From DASTSN01 sp035760665 (lineage in GTDB: Bacteria; Bacteroidota; Bacteroidia; Chitinophagales; Chitinophagaceae), in contig DASTSN010000087.1 of assembly GCA_035760665.1 (NCBI GenBank), forward strand, positions 1-16,999: 16,999 nt of DNA, in the 5' to 3' direction. Under the pieces are notes generated by a model. It was not told the DNA's origin, ran no database searches, and saw only the letters and a list, made by a program, of their open reading frames with translations. A program made the position numbers and the translations under genes. Positions 1 through 7,311 of the stretch are shown here, one piece after another; the stretch's first letter is position 1, and the number at the start of each line of letters is the position of its first letter.

Positions 1-1
1 C

Positions 2-706
2 AAAGCCGGCTATTTGATGTGGCCCGGTCCCTATGGCGAGTGGGGGTCAAGGAAATACCTGCTGTCCAGCCTGGATCAAAGTCTGAAGCGGATGGGACTT
101 GCTTATGTTGATATTTTTTATTCTCACCGGCCGGATCCTGATACGCCGCTGGAAGAAACCATGATGGCGCTCGACACCGCCGTTCGCCAGGGAAAAGCCC
201 TGTATGCAGGCATTTCTAACTACCAGGCCAATGAAGCAAAGCGGGCGATTGAGATATTGAAGCAACTCGGTACGCCATGTTTAATTCACCAGCCCAAGTA
301 CTCTATGTTTGAACGATGGGTGGAAAACGGATTACTGGATGTATTAGAAGATAACGGTGTAGGCTGTATTCCATTTTCACCGCTGGCACAGGGCCTGCTG
401 ACCGATCGCTACCTGAAAGGCATACCCGAAGATTCCCGCGCCGCTAAATCCTGGGGCTTTTTAAAAGAACAGGAGATTACGCAGGAAAAACTGGATAAAA
501 TCAGGAAGCTGAATGCTATTGCTGCCGGTCGGGAACAGTCACTTGCACAAATGGCGATCGCCTGGCTCTTAAAAGATAAGCGCATCACCACCGTATTGAT
601 CGGCGCCAGTTCAGTTCGGCAGCTGGATAATAATATTGATGCCTTAAACAACCTGTCTTTTTCGGCAGATGAACTTACCGCGATTGAAAACATCCTGCAT
701 GCGTAA
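2..706 (+). CDS. mgrA: L-glyceraldehyde 3-phosphate reductase-type aldo/keto reductase (5' truncated by window)
   Basis: This is the 3' part of an NADPH-dependent aldo/keto reductase, cytosolic, of the YghZ/Gpr type that reduces L-glyceraldehyde 3-phosphate and related toxic aldehydes. The reading frame is already open at base 2 and begins K-A-G-Y, which in this family is the strand carrying the catalytic lysine. The start codon therefore lies outside the window, and the internal ATG at 14 is not the true start. Seen motifs are MWPGPYGEWGSRKYL, the DIFYSHRPDPDTPLEET segment with the tetrad histidine, GKALYAGISNY, CLIHQPKYSMF and FSPLAQGLLTDRYL, then the C-terminal cofactor region around VLIGASSVRQLDNN. 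All match the YghZ subgroup closely. It converges on the phosphonate block and is probably not part of it. The family assignment is secure; the physiological substrate is inferred. Confidence 0.9.
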   Translation, partial: KAGYLMWPGPYGEWGSRKYLLSSLDQSLKRMGLAYVDIFYSHRPDPDTPLEETMMALDTAVRQGKALYAGISNYQANEAKRAIEILKQLGTPCLIHQPKYSMFERWVENGLLDVLEDNGVGCIPFSPLAQGLLTDRYLKGIPEDSRAAKSWGFLKEQEITQEKLDKIRKLNAIAAGREQSLAQMAIAWLLKDKRITTVLIGASSVRQLDNNIDALNNLSFSADELTAIENILHA

Positions 707-789
707 GTGATCATTTGCAATTACTGTAATGAAAGATGAAAACAGGTGATTTCTTGGCGAACGATTCGTTCTAAAAAGGAATAACATGC

Positions 790-809
790 ATCATTGAATG
801 ATCAATGAT
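790..809 (-). terminator. hairpin at the 3' end of the phosphonate block, weak terminator candidate
   Basis: An 8-bp perfect stem, ATCATTGA / TCAATGAT with a 4-nt loop, lies 11 bp past the stop of the last minus-strand gene, in the space between convergent genes. The stem is AT-rich, and the T-rich tract on the minus strand starts several bases downstream rather than at once, so this is not a textbook intrinsic terminator. A second small palindrome, GAACGATTCGTTC, lies at 759-771. Confidence 0.3.
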
Positions 810-819
810 TGCCAGTATC

Positions 820-1941
820 CTATTTCCTGCTGATCACCTCTTCGCATAGTCCGAATGACAAAGTCATTCCGGCGCCGCCCAGTCCATTGATAATCGTGAC
901 ACCTTGTTCTGGTTCCAGCACAAGCTCAGTGGCGCCATTTGTGAGTTTAGGATAAATACCGTTCCAGGTTTCTGCTATCCTTCTGTCCTTGAAACGGGCA
1001 AATTGATCAAGGTAGTCAAGGATTAGCGTGTTAATAAAATTTTTATCAAAAGGATCGTGTGTGAGACCATATTCATGTGAGTCACCGATGGTGAGTTCAC
1101 CTGCCTGGTTTTGTGCAACCATTACATGAATGCCCCATTTCAGGTAATCTGCAAATTCAGCTTCAAATCTGTTCCTGAGTAAGTTTAAGGAAGGGGCCGC
1201 TTTAAAACTGTTGTAGTGCACTAAGGATAAAGCCCCGCAGAGTGCAGGACCAATGCGCCAATTCCCGGGTTGAGCGATTGTTCGCATCATTTGCAGTTTA
1301 CATTTGGTTAGTGGCTGAAGCGCAAACAGTTCCGGGTAAATGGTCTCAAAATCTGCACCACTGCACACGTAAATTTCATCTGCTTCAAACTCTTCCCTGC
1401 CTGCGTATACAGATGGGTAACAAATATCCGTAACCGCTTTTCCCCAGTGAAAGACAACACCGTATTTCTCGGCGAGCCAGTTTGGAAGATTGGCCATTGC
1501 TGTTCTCGGGTCCACAATCATCTCCTCGTTACTGTACAGGCCACCACGAAGATTTTCCGGATTGGCAGCCGGGGAATGCTGCAGAATTTCTTCCTTGGAA
1601 AGTAATGAATAACGGCGATGCGCATACACATCTTTTAATTCCTGTAACACCTGCCATTCGTCCTCTTCGTGGGCAAGATGCAGGGAGCCTACTTCATCAT
1701 ACCAGATGTGGGCATCGGCACACACTTCTTTCCAGATCATCCGCGAGCGGCAGGCTCTTTCGTACAATGGCCCCTCCGGCTGACCAATGGGCCAGATCAT
1801 TCCAAAATTCCGGATAGAGGCGCCAACTGCCCGCTGTGTACGTTCCAGTACGCTGACCTTGTATCCACGGGTACTCAATGTTCTTGCGGCGGCCAATCCC
1901 ACTATTCCTGCGCCTATGACAATTGCTGAACGTTGCGGCAT
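820..1941 (-). CDS. TIGR03364-type FAD-dependent oxidoreductase (phosphonate-associated, PbfC/PbfD-like amine oxidase)
   Basis: A cytosolic flavoprotein of the DAO fold (glycine/D-amino-acid oxidase family), 373 residues. The N-terminal dinucleotide-binding motif is VIGAGIVGLAAAR (G10, G12, G15), with the ribose-binding acidic residue at E33. The segment GASIRNFGMIWPIGQP (about 40-55) is typical of the TIGR03364 group, and the C-terminal FAD contact is NGLGGAGMTLSFGLCEE. TIGR03364 was defined by its neighbourhood with phosphonatase-like hydrolases, as seen here. Biochemically studied phosphonate-cluster FAD oxidases of this kind oxidise N-methyl-aminoethylphosphonate, and some oxidise aminoethylphosphonate, to phosphonoacetaldehyde. 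Whether this copy does so is inference. It is the last gene of the block, and its start codon lies 2 bp after the transporter stop, indicating translational coupling. Confidence 0.85.
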   Translation of the reverse strand: MPQRSAIVIGAGIVGLAAARTLSTRGYKVSVLERTQRAVGASIRNFGMIWPIGQPEGPLYERACRSRMIWKEVCADAHIWYDEVGSLHLAHEEDEWQVLQELKDVYAHRRYSLLSKEEILQHSPAANPENLRGGLYSNEEMIVDPRTAMANLPNWLAEKYGVVFHWGKAVTDICYPSVYAGREEFEADEIYVCSGADFETIYPELFALQPLTKCKLQMMRTIAQPGNWRIGPALCGALSLVHYNSFKAAPSLNLLRNRFEAEFADYLKWGIHVMVAQNQAGELTIGDSHEYGLTHDPFDKNFINTLILDYLDQFARFKDRRIAETWNGIYPKLTNGATELVLEPEQGVTIINGLGGAGMTLSFGLCEEVISRK

Positions 1942-1943
1942 GA

Positions 1944-3224
1944 TTATTTTTTTACCAGGATAAATTTTTTATTGAAATAAAGAAACGATAAAACTGTACC
2001 GGCGATGCCGGCCACCGAGCCGATGATTACAGCATTTGAGTAAAATACCGACCACTTCAGGTGAACATCAAATAGTTCTTTTGATAACATAACCAGCACA
2101 CTGCCCAGGTAGCCAAACGAATCGGCTACGTAGATTAGAAATCCAACGTTCCCGTTTATCCGGAACGCTGCAATCAGCCGTTCAAAAAATATGCAATTGA
2201 AGGGGATATAGCCCAGGTACAATCCTACACTCACCAGTTGCATCCAGGCGGCTCCGCTCATATGACCTGTTACAAAAAGCAGGGACGAAACACCTGCCAG
2301 CATAAAGCCTGAAAGGATAATATAATGACTGAGCCGGAACGCCTGCATATTTTTGCGTACCGTTACAAGCATGCTCATGACAATCATTAAAATGATGGAG
2401 GTATTGGTTTCTGTTTTGGAAAAAATGCTGTAATCATTCCCGAAGCCTAATTCATTCCAGATATTGGCCATATAGTTATCCCTGATATCCCGCATAACAG
2501 TCAGGAATAAATAAGTAATGCTGACCGTCATCAGTCCAAGTCCAAATAACCGGAGGAATTTTTTTCGCTCAATAATGGTCATCGGCTTTCGTTCTGTGCG
2601 TTCTGCAATATCAGCCTCATCAGGCTGAGGGATACGTTCCAGCAGGAAAACAAAGAGTGCCAGCGGAACTGCAAATACTAATCCTGTCATAAATGGCATC
2701 CACTGTTCTTGCACGCCAGCCTGCAGCATCAGCCACTTGGCAACCGAACGGGTAATACCGCCCGCAAAAATGAAACTGATCGCCATGACCGTACCCACGA
2801 AATCGGTTGAACGCCTGCCCTCTATGTAGCTAAAAATAATTCCCCATAAAAATCCTAACGGGAAACCATTAATGAAAAGAAAGATCATACCGTAGGGTGC
2901 TGGTACAATAGCAAACCCGAGCAGTGCCAGCCAGGCAATGCCAATAAGAAGTGCAATGATTCTCCAGCGGCCATAACGCTTCAGTTCAGCAATATATTTG
3001 ATGCCGAAAAACTTACTGAGCATGTAGCCAATCACCTGGCTGATGATCAGCAATGTTTGATAGGAAACATTCCAAAATCGCAACCCGTCAAATGTTGCCA
3101 CGGTGAATGGTTTGCGATAGGCATATACCGAGGCGTAGGCCAGGAAGGCAACGATGGCTGCATAAACTGATGCAAGTAGCTGGCGGCGATATGAAACCGA
3201 TTGGTGAGTGAGTGCTGTTGGCAT
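1944..3224 (-). CDS. DUF5690-family MFS transporter, organophosphate-antiporter-like
   Basis: An inner-membrane protein of 426 residues with about 11-12 hydrophobic segments, resembling the DUF5690 family of Bacteroidota. Recalled comparison with E. coli GlpT shows shared landmarks: an arginine-lysine pair at the end of the first helix (YAYRKPFT, R37-K38, against YLVRKNF in GlpT), a SK-F-G motif after the second helix (YMLSKFFG), an arginine in a mid-protein helix (TVMRDIRDNY, R245, near where GlpT has its second phosphate-binding arginine), and FGYLGS near the C-terminus. This supports transport of a phosphorylated or phosphonylated solute, possibly in exchange for phosphate. It sits between the HAD hydrolase and the FAD oxidase with 2-bp gaps on both sides. 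The direction and substrate of transport are inferred. Confidence 0.8.
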   Translation of the reverse strand: MPTALTHQSVSYRRQLLASVYAAIVAFLAYASVYAYRKPFTVATFDGLRFWNVSYQTLLIISQVIGYMLSKFFGIKYIAELKRYGRWRIIALLIGIAWLALLGFAIVPAPYGMIFLFINGFPLGFLWGIIFSYIEGRRSTDFVGTVMAISFIFAGGITRSVAKWLMLQAGVQEQWMPFMTGLVFAVPLALFVFLLERIPQPDEADIAERTERKPMTIIERKKFLRLFGLGLMTVSITYLFLTVMRDIRDNYMANIWNELGFGNDYSIFSKTETNTSIILMIVMSMLVTVRKNMQAFRLSHYIILSGFMLAGVSSLLFVTGHMSGAAWMQLVSVGLYLGYIPFNCIFFERLIAAFRINGNVGFLIYVADSFGYLGSVLVMLSKELFDVHLKWSVFYSNAVIIGSVAGIAGTVLSFLYFNKKFILVKK

Positions 3225-3226
3225 GA

Positions 3227-3901
3227 TCAGCGGATTAAATCCTGTAATTCCTGGAGGGTGTCAATGATATAATCGGGCTGGTGTGCTACCAGTTCTTCAC
3301 GGCTGAACGTCCCTGATGTGATGCCGATTACCAACCCACAACTGGCATTTCGGCCTTCATGAATGTCGGATTCCGTATCCCCGATTTTTGCAACCTCTCC
3401 CGGATCGTCAACACCCGCATATTCCATCAGTTGCCGGATCATGGATGGGTGCGGCCGCCCGTTTTCCACTTCGTCGCTGGCGATATAATCATCCACCAGT
3501 CCACGTTCCTGCCATTGAAAACGCTCCATAATCGTGTCGGCAATCACCCTGGGAAAACCGGTGTTCATGGCCACTCGGATTCCTTTTTCTTTCAGCCAAT
3601 GCAGCATTTCTTCGGCATACGGTGTTGGCTTTACGGAATCTGATGACTCATAATATGCAATCATTTCCCTGGTGAATGTTGTGTGAATATTTTCGATCAG
3701 TTCATCAGTAGGGTTGGTTCCCAGTTGCTCCAGTACTTTCTGGATAGCCGTTGTTTTCTTGTAGCCCATCAACGGGTTTACATTTGCTTCGGAGATCGTA
3801 AATCTGCTTTTTTGAAAGGCGCTGATAAAAGCTTTTGCCACGGCATTCTCATCGGCAACGGTTGTGCCTGCCATGTCTAAAACAACGAGTTTGATTGACA
3901 T
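3227..3901 (-). CDS. phosphonatase-like HAD hydrolase (TIGR03351-type)
   Basis: A cytosolic HAD-superfamily hydrolase of 224 residues, close to phosphonoacetaldehyde hydrolase (PhnX). Motif I is LDMAGTT with nucleophile D9, the D-x-AGT form that sets phosphonatases apart from ordinary HAD enzymes. Motif II is MNTGFPR (T114). The usual motif III lysine is replaced by R149 in NGRPHP, again as in phosphonatases. The acidic motif is IGDTESDI (D175, D179). In the cap, MGYKK (45-49) aligns with the PhnX MGLLK segment, so K49 is at the place of the Schiff-base lysine. The sequence therefore keeps what is needed to cleave the C-P bond of phosphonoacetaldehyde to acetaldehyde and phosphate. Close relatives with other substrates exist, so the exact substrate is inferred. 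Its stop is 2 bp from the transporter start. Confidence 0.85.
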   Translation of the reverse strand: MSIKLVVLDMAGTTVADENAVAKAFISAFQKSRFTISEANVNPLMGYKKTTAIQKVLEQLGTNPTDELIENIHTTFTREMIAYYESSDSVKPTPYAEEMLHWLKEKGIRVAMNTGFPRVIADTIMERFQWQERGLVDDYIASDEVENGRPHPSMIRQLMEYAGVDDPGEVAKIGDTESDIHEGRNASCGLVIGITSGTFSREELVAHQPDYIIDTLQELQDLIR

Positions 3902-3980
3902 ATTTTTCTTTTTTTGATTAGTCCGGGAATTTTCCTTCCTGTATATGAAATGATGACTGCGTTACTCTTGGTAAAAGATC

Positions 3981-4553
3981 TTATTGCTGCAACAGGTGCA
4001 GGTAGGCAAGGTCTTTGTATTTCTGTAGAGAAGGGATAGGCTGCTGCTCTTCTTTTGCCTTGTCATCCCACTCTCTCAGCTTGATAAACAGTGCATGCAA
4101 TGGATCAGCTTCAAATTGCCGGGCCTCTGCTTCCTGCATGACACCGCCTTGTTTTTCCAACGTTATCTTGCTGGCCGGCGAGAGCTTTTCGTAATAGGCA
4201 GGATACTTGTAGGTCAGGTAGCGTTTGGCCTGCACATGGCATTCTACCAGCTGACCAATTTTTTTTGAAAACCCTTTTCTCTCCAGGTATATTTTACCCA
4301 GTTTTTCATGGTCAGCTACTCCGTATCCATCCATTTGCTGTACTGGCATGATGTGTTCGCACAGGTGGCCAATGTCATGAAAAAAAGCTGCCAGGATCAC
4401 TTCATTATCAAATCCTTCAGATTCTGCCAACTGTGCCGCCTGGCACATATGTTCAATTTGCGATACAGGTTCCCCGATATAATCCTCTGTACCGTATTGC
4501 TCGTACAACGAAAAGACTTCGTTGACCACTGCCTTTGCTTCTTCCTGTGTCAT
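3981..4553 (-). CDS. phosphonate-associated HD-domain oxygenase (PhnZ/TmpB-like, TIGR03276-type)
   Basis: A cytosolic protein of 190 residues in the phosphonate-degradation HD family. PhnZ and TmpB are mixed-valence di-iron oxygenases that split the C-P bond of 1-hydroxyphosphonates to a carboxylate plus phosphate. Every expected ligand is visible, offset by one or two from PhnZ numbering: H35 (SQIEH), H59-D60 (HDIGH), H82 (ADHEK), H106 (ECHVQAKRYL) and D163 (EWDD). The substrate-facing Y25-x-x-E28 pair, H63, K110, S128 and R160 also look conserved. It begins 6 bp after the upstream hydrolase stop. No PhnY- or TmpA-type hydroxylase is present in the window, so its substrate must come from another locus or be taken up already hydroxylated. 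Family membership is firm; substrate is unknown. Confidence 0.87.
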   Translation of the reverse strand: MTQEEAKAVVNEVFSLYEQYGTEDYIGEPVSQIEHMCQAAQLAESEGFDNEVILAAFFHDIGHLCEHIMPVQQMDGYGVADHEKLGKIYLERKGFSKKIGQLVECHVQAKRYLTYKYPAYYEKLSPASKITLEKQGGVMQEAEARQFEADPLHALFIKLREWDDKAKEEQQPIPSLQKYKDLAYLHLLQQ

Positions 4554-4559
4554 AGTTTT

Positions 4560-5635
4560 TTATTTGCTTAAAATTGATGCTATCGGTTCTTTCAATGGAT
4601 GCTTAGTGGTAAAAGTAAATCCCAGCAAGGCGGCCAGGGTAGGAGCAATTTGTTCCTGGTACAGCTGTTCCTTTGTTTTAACTTCTCCCAGCGCTTTGCT
4701 GTCTGGTCCCAGTACAGCCAGCCATATTTGGTTTGAATCCTCAACTTTCTGTCCATGGTCTCTCCATTGAGCCTTGATATGATCCCCGCGGCCATGATCG
4801 CAGGTAATCACAAGTGTGGTGTTATTCCTGTATGCTGGCATGGACTGCAGTGTAGCCCACAAGTCGGCAATCATACCGTCTTCTGCATGTGCACTGCCGA
4901 TGTACTGGTCGTACTCGCCGGCATGCGCAAAGTCGTCGGTTTCGTCAAATGCTATGTACAACACGCGTGGTTTGTATGCTTTCAGGTATTCCCGGCCTGC
5001 GAAATAGGTGAGAAGATCCGGTCTCACGCCGATGGGCTTTGTCGTTAAAAACTGTATATCGTTGATCAGGGACAGCGCTTTATTGTCGAATTTTAATGTA
5101 TCCACATCCGAATTGACATAAATGCCGCTGCGCCATTTATTCAAGATGTAGGGAAATGCATCCCAGGTGCTGAAGGCGGCTACTTTTCCCACATAGTTTT
5201 TTTGTTTATTGATAAATTCCAACACGTTTTCATTCGGGTTTGGAATTTTATCATTGGAGTTCACAGCGGGATCAGGAAAGCCGGTAAAAATTTCATTGTA
5301 CCCGGGATAAGAAAACCAGTAGGGATTGGCATTGTTTACATAATTACCCAGTTGCCGGTTTCCGTACAGCTGACCTTGTTCAGCAAGAGTGCTCCACAGG
5401 AAGGGGAATAACTTTTTTCTTCTTTCGGTTTCATCGCTGCTCCAAAAGCGGTTCATTAAGGATGCCGAGTCGCGGGTGAATGATGGATTATTGACCAGCG
5501 CAGTGTCGATACCCTCGAATACTTCCTGCCAGCGCATACCGTCCAGGGTTATAATGACCAGGTTTTCTGTTTTTCTTTTTTGTGCAAGAGCGGCAGGCTA
5601 ATGAAATAGGTAACCAGGAGAAGTATTTTTTTCAT
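4560..5635 (-). pseudogene. alkaline-phosphatase-superfamily hydrolase, frameshifted between signal peptide and body
   Basis: The body (in frame from 5597, first ATG at 5537) is a type I phosphodiesterase/alkaline-phosphatase-like protein common in Bacteroidota. It has a probable nucleophile serine in WFSYPGYNEIFTGFPD and metal ligands in DETDDFAHAGEYDQY, ITCDHGRGD and WRDHG. In frame but upstream of the ATG at 5537, the sequence reads PAALAQKRKTENLVIITLDG, which contains a signal-peptidase site (ALA-Q) and the first metal-binding aspartate. The matching start, ATG at 5635 giving MKKILLLVTYFIS, is in another frame and stops at 5549. One base appears to be missing around 5590-5605, or a -1 slip occurs on the A6 run near 5577-5582. 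A protein begun at 5537 would lack the essential aspartate. The protein would be periplasmic. A sequencing error, a true mutation and recoding cannot be told apart here. Confidence 0.78.
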
Positions 5636-5653
5636 AATAATTATCTGAAGATT

Positions 5654-5688
5654 TAAAATAATTGGGCGAAACATTGCTGCTTCGCCCA
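5654..5688 (-). terminator. hairpin between susD and the hydrolase gene, partial terminator
   Basis: On the minus strand a perfect 8-bp stem TGGGCGAA / TTCGCCCA with a 10-nt loop (stems 681-688 and 663-670 of the 5000s) is followed directly by ATTATTTT. It lies in the 84-bp gap between the susD stop and the next ATG. Such elements after SusC/SusD pairs are consistent with high expression of the outer-membrane proteins and lower read-through into the enzyme genes. Confidence 0.5.
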
Positions 5689-5719
5689 GTGCAGAAACAA
5701 CAAGAGAAAAGCAGGCGGC

Positions 5720-7294
5720 TTATTTCAGCAGCCACATCACACCGTTAATATCATCGTTGCCGCTAAACTGTGACTGTAAGGCTTTATTATAATTTTCAGT
5801 ATTCGCTGTTCTTTCTGATCCGAAATACTGGAAGCGCATGGGAATACGTCCGCTGTTCCCTGTGCCTGGTCCCGTTGTAAAGGACGGCACACCGGTTCTG
5901 CGGTAACTGAAATACGACTCAAGTCCTGAATGGCGGAAAAGTGCAAGGTACCGCTGCGTAAGGATTTGTGTTAACCCTGTAGAGTTGTTGCCGGCGTAGG
6001 CTACAGCACTTTGCGCATAATAGGTGCTAAAATCAAAGTTAATGGTATACGTGTCATAGGTACCAAGACTGGCGCCGGGGTGGAGGAAGTATGCCGTAAA
6101 ACTGCCGCTTTCAGGAATGCCATAATAGGCCAGCGAGGCTTTAATGCCAGCCTTGTAATAGGCTTCTGCGTCGCCAAGCGGGCCCGCAGTAATCCAGCCG
6201 CGGTTGATAGCCTCAGCAATATTGAACAACAGTTCGGGATAACCTATCTGGATACTTGGCTCTCCTGTATAGCTGTCATAATAGTGCTTCCTGTTTATCA
6301 GCGAGTATTCTCCGCTGTTCGCCTTGATATACATTTCACCAAGGTCTTCACCGGGATCAGCGCCAATAAATGCATCAAAGCTGGTAGGTGATGTTCCACC
6401 TGTTACCCGGGCTGTCGCCGGTTCAGCTGTTACAAACACCCGCGGGTCTTTCAGTTGCGTAAGCAGCCCGACATACGTAGCCGACGTGTTGTAGCGCAGC
6501 GCATCAAATCCAAAATTATCCGGGCTCATTGGATAATCGTTTGTAGGATGGATATATTTAAACTCCATGTTGTCAGCCGCACTTTCCATGACCGGGTATT
6601 TTGCAGGATTCGATACAATATCGCTAAACTGCTGCCTGATGTTCAAATCGGCATCATTCTCCTTTTTACTTAAATGCAATAGCAGCCGCAGCCGTAACGT
6701 ATTGACAACTTTTTGCCACTTGGATAAATCATTGTCAAAGTAAATATCGCCGCTGATTGTTGCGTTGCTGGTAATAAGCGAAGCTAATTCTGTATTAGCA
6801 CTGTCCAGCCATACAAATGCCTGTTTAAACACATCCTTTTGAGCATCATAAGCGGGTTTCAGGTTCTCAATTCCCTTGAGGGCTTCTGTCATGGGAATAT
6901 CACCCATCTCCAGGCTCATTTTAGTAAAGAAATAAGCTTTGAAGAATTTTCCCATGGCGTCATACGGATTCACGGCGGCAGCACCGTTATCCAGAGCTTC
7001 CTCCTGCATTTTCAGCACGTTCTTCAGCGTTGAATAGTAATTATCGCCGGAACCAAAGTCATAACGGTTGTTGCCATAATAATCGTAATTGCAACAATAA
7101 TATTGCGCATACCGTTCGCTCATTGTATAAGGGGCATCGTACATATCGTAGAGAATCCCGTTTAAAAGCAGCGACGGGGGCACATGTGTGGGTTTGTTTT
7201 CGTTGATGTTCAGGTCATCAAACTTCTTCTGGCATCCACCGGCGATCAATGCAATCGCTGCAGATAGTAGACTTATTTTGAATAGCTTTTTCAT
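5720..7294 (-). CDS. SusD/RagB-family outer-membrane lipoprotein (SusD-like_2 type)
   Basis: A surface lipoprotein of 524 residues that caps the partner SusC transporter and binds the ligand. The N-terminus MKKLFKISLLSAAIALIAGGC is a lipoprotein signal with the lipidated cysteine at position 21. It is followed by KKFDDLNINENKPTHVPPSLLLNG, the opening typical of the SusD-like_2 group. Later segments include an aromatic-rich helix region (YAQYYCCNYDYYGNN), NTLRLRLLLHLSK, the YPELLFNIAEAINRGW helix and a C-terminal LTQRYLALFRHSGLESYFSYRRTG, all typical of this family. It starts 17 bp after the susC stop, so the two are co-transcribed. In most PULs the ligand is a glycan; here the downstream genes point to a phosphonate-containing ligand, which is inference. 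Confidence 0.93.
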   Translation of the reverse strand: MKKLFKISLLSAAIALIAGGCQKKFDDLNINENKPTHVPPSLLLNGILYDMYDAPYTMSERYAQYYCCNYDYYGNNRYDFGSGDNYYSTLKNVLKMQEEALDNGAAAVNPYDAMGKFFKAYFFTKMSLEMGDIPMTEALKGIENLKPAYDAQKDVFKQAFVWLDSANTELASLITSNATISGDIYFDNDLSKWQKVVNTLRLRLLLHLSKKENDADLNIRQQFSDIVSNPAKYPVMESAADNMEFKYIHPTNDYPMSPDNFGFDALRYNTSATYVGLLTQLKDPRVFVTAEPATARVTGGTSPTSFDAFIGADPGEDLGEMYIKANSGEYSLINRKHYYDSYTGEPSIQIGYPELLFNIAEAINRGWITAGPLGDAEAYYKAGIKASLAYYGIPESGSFTAYFLHPGASLGTYDTYTINFDFSTYYAQSAVAYAGNNSTGLTQILTQRYLALFRHSGLESYFSYRRTGVPSFTTGPGTGNSGRIPMRFQYFGSERTANTENYNKALQSQFSGNDDINGVMWLLK

Positions 7295-7311
7295 TTTTTC
7301 CGGTTGTTTTT

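Noticed and set aside
2..706. Inclusion of the aldo/keto reductase in the phosphonate pathway, for example to reduce the acetaldehyde product
   Set aside because: It is on the opposite strand, convergent with the operon, and its close match to the YghZ group gives a separate known role.
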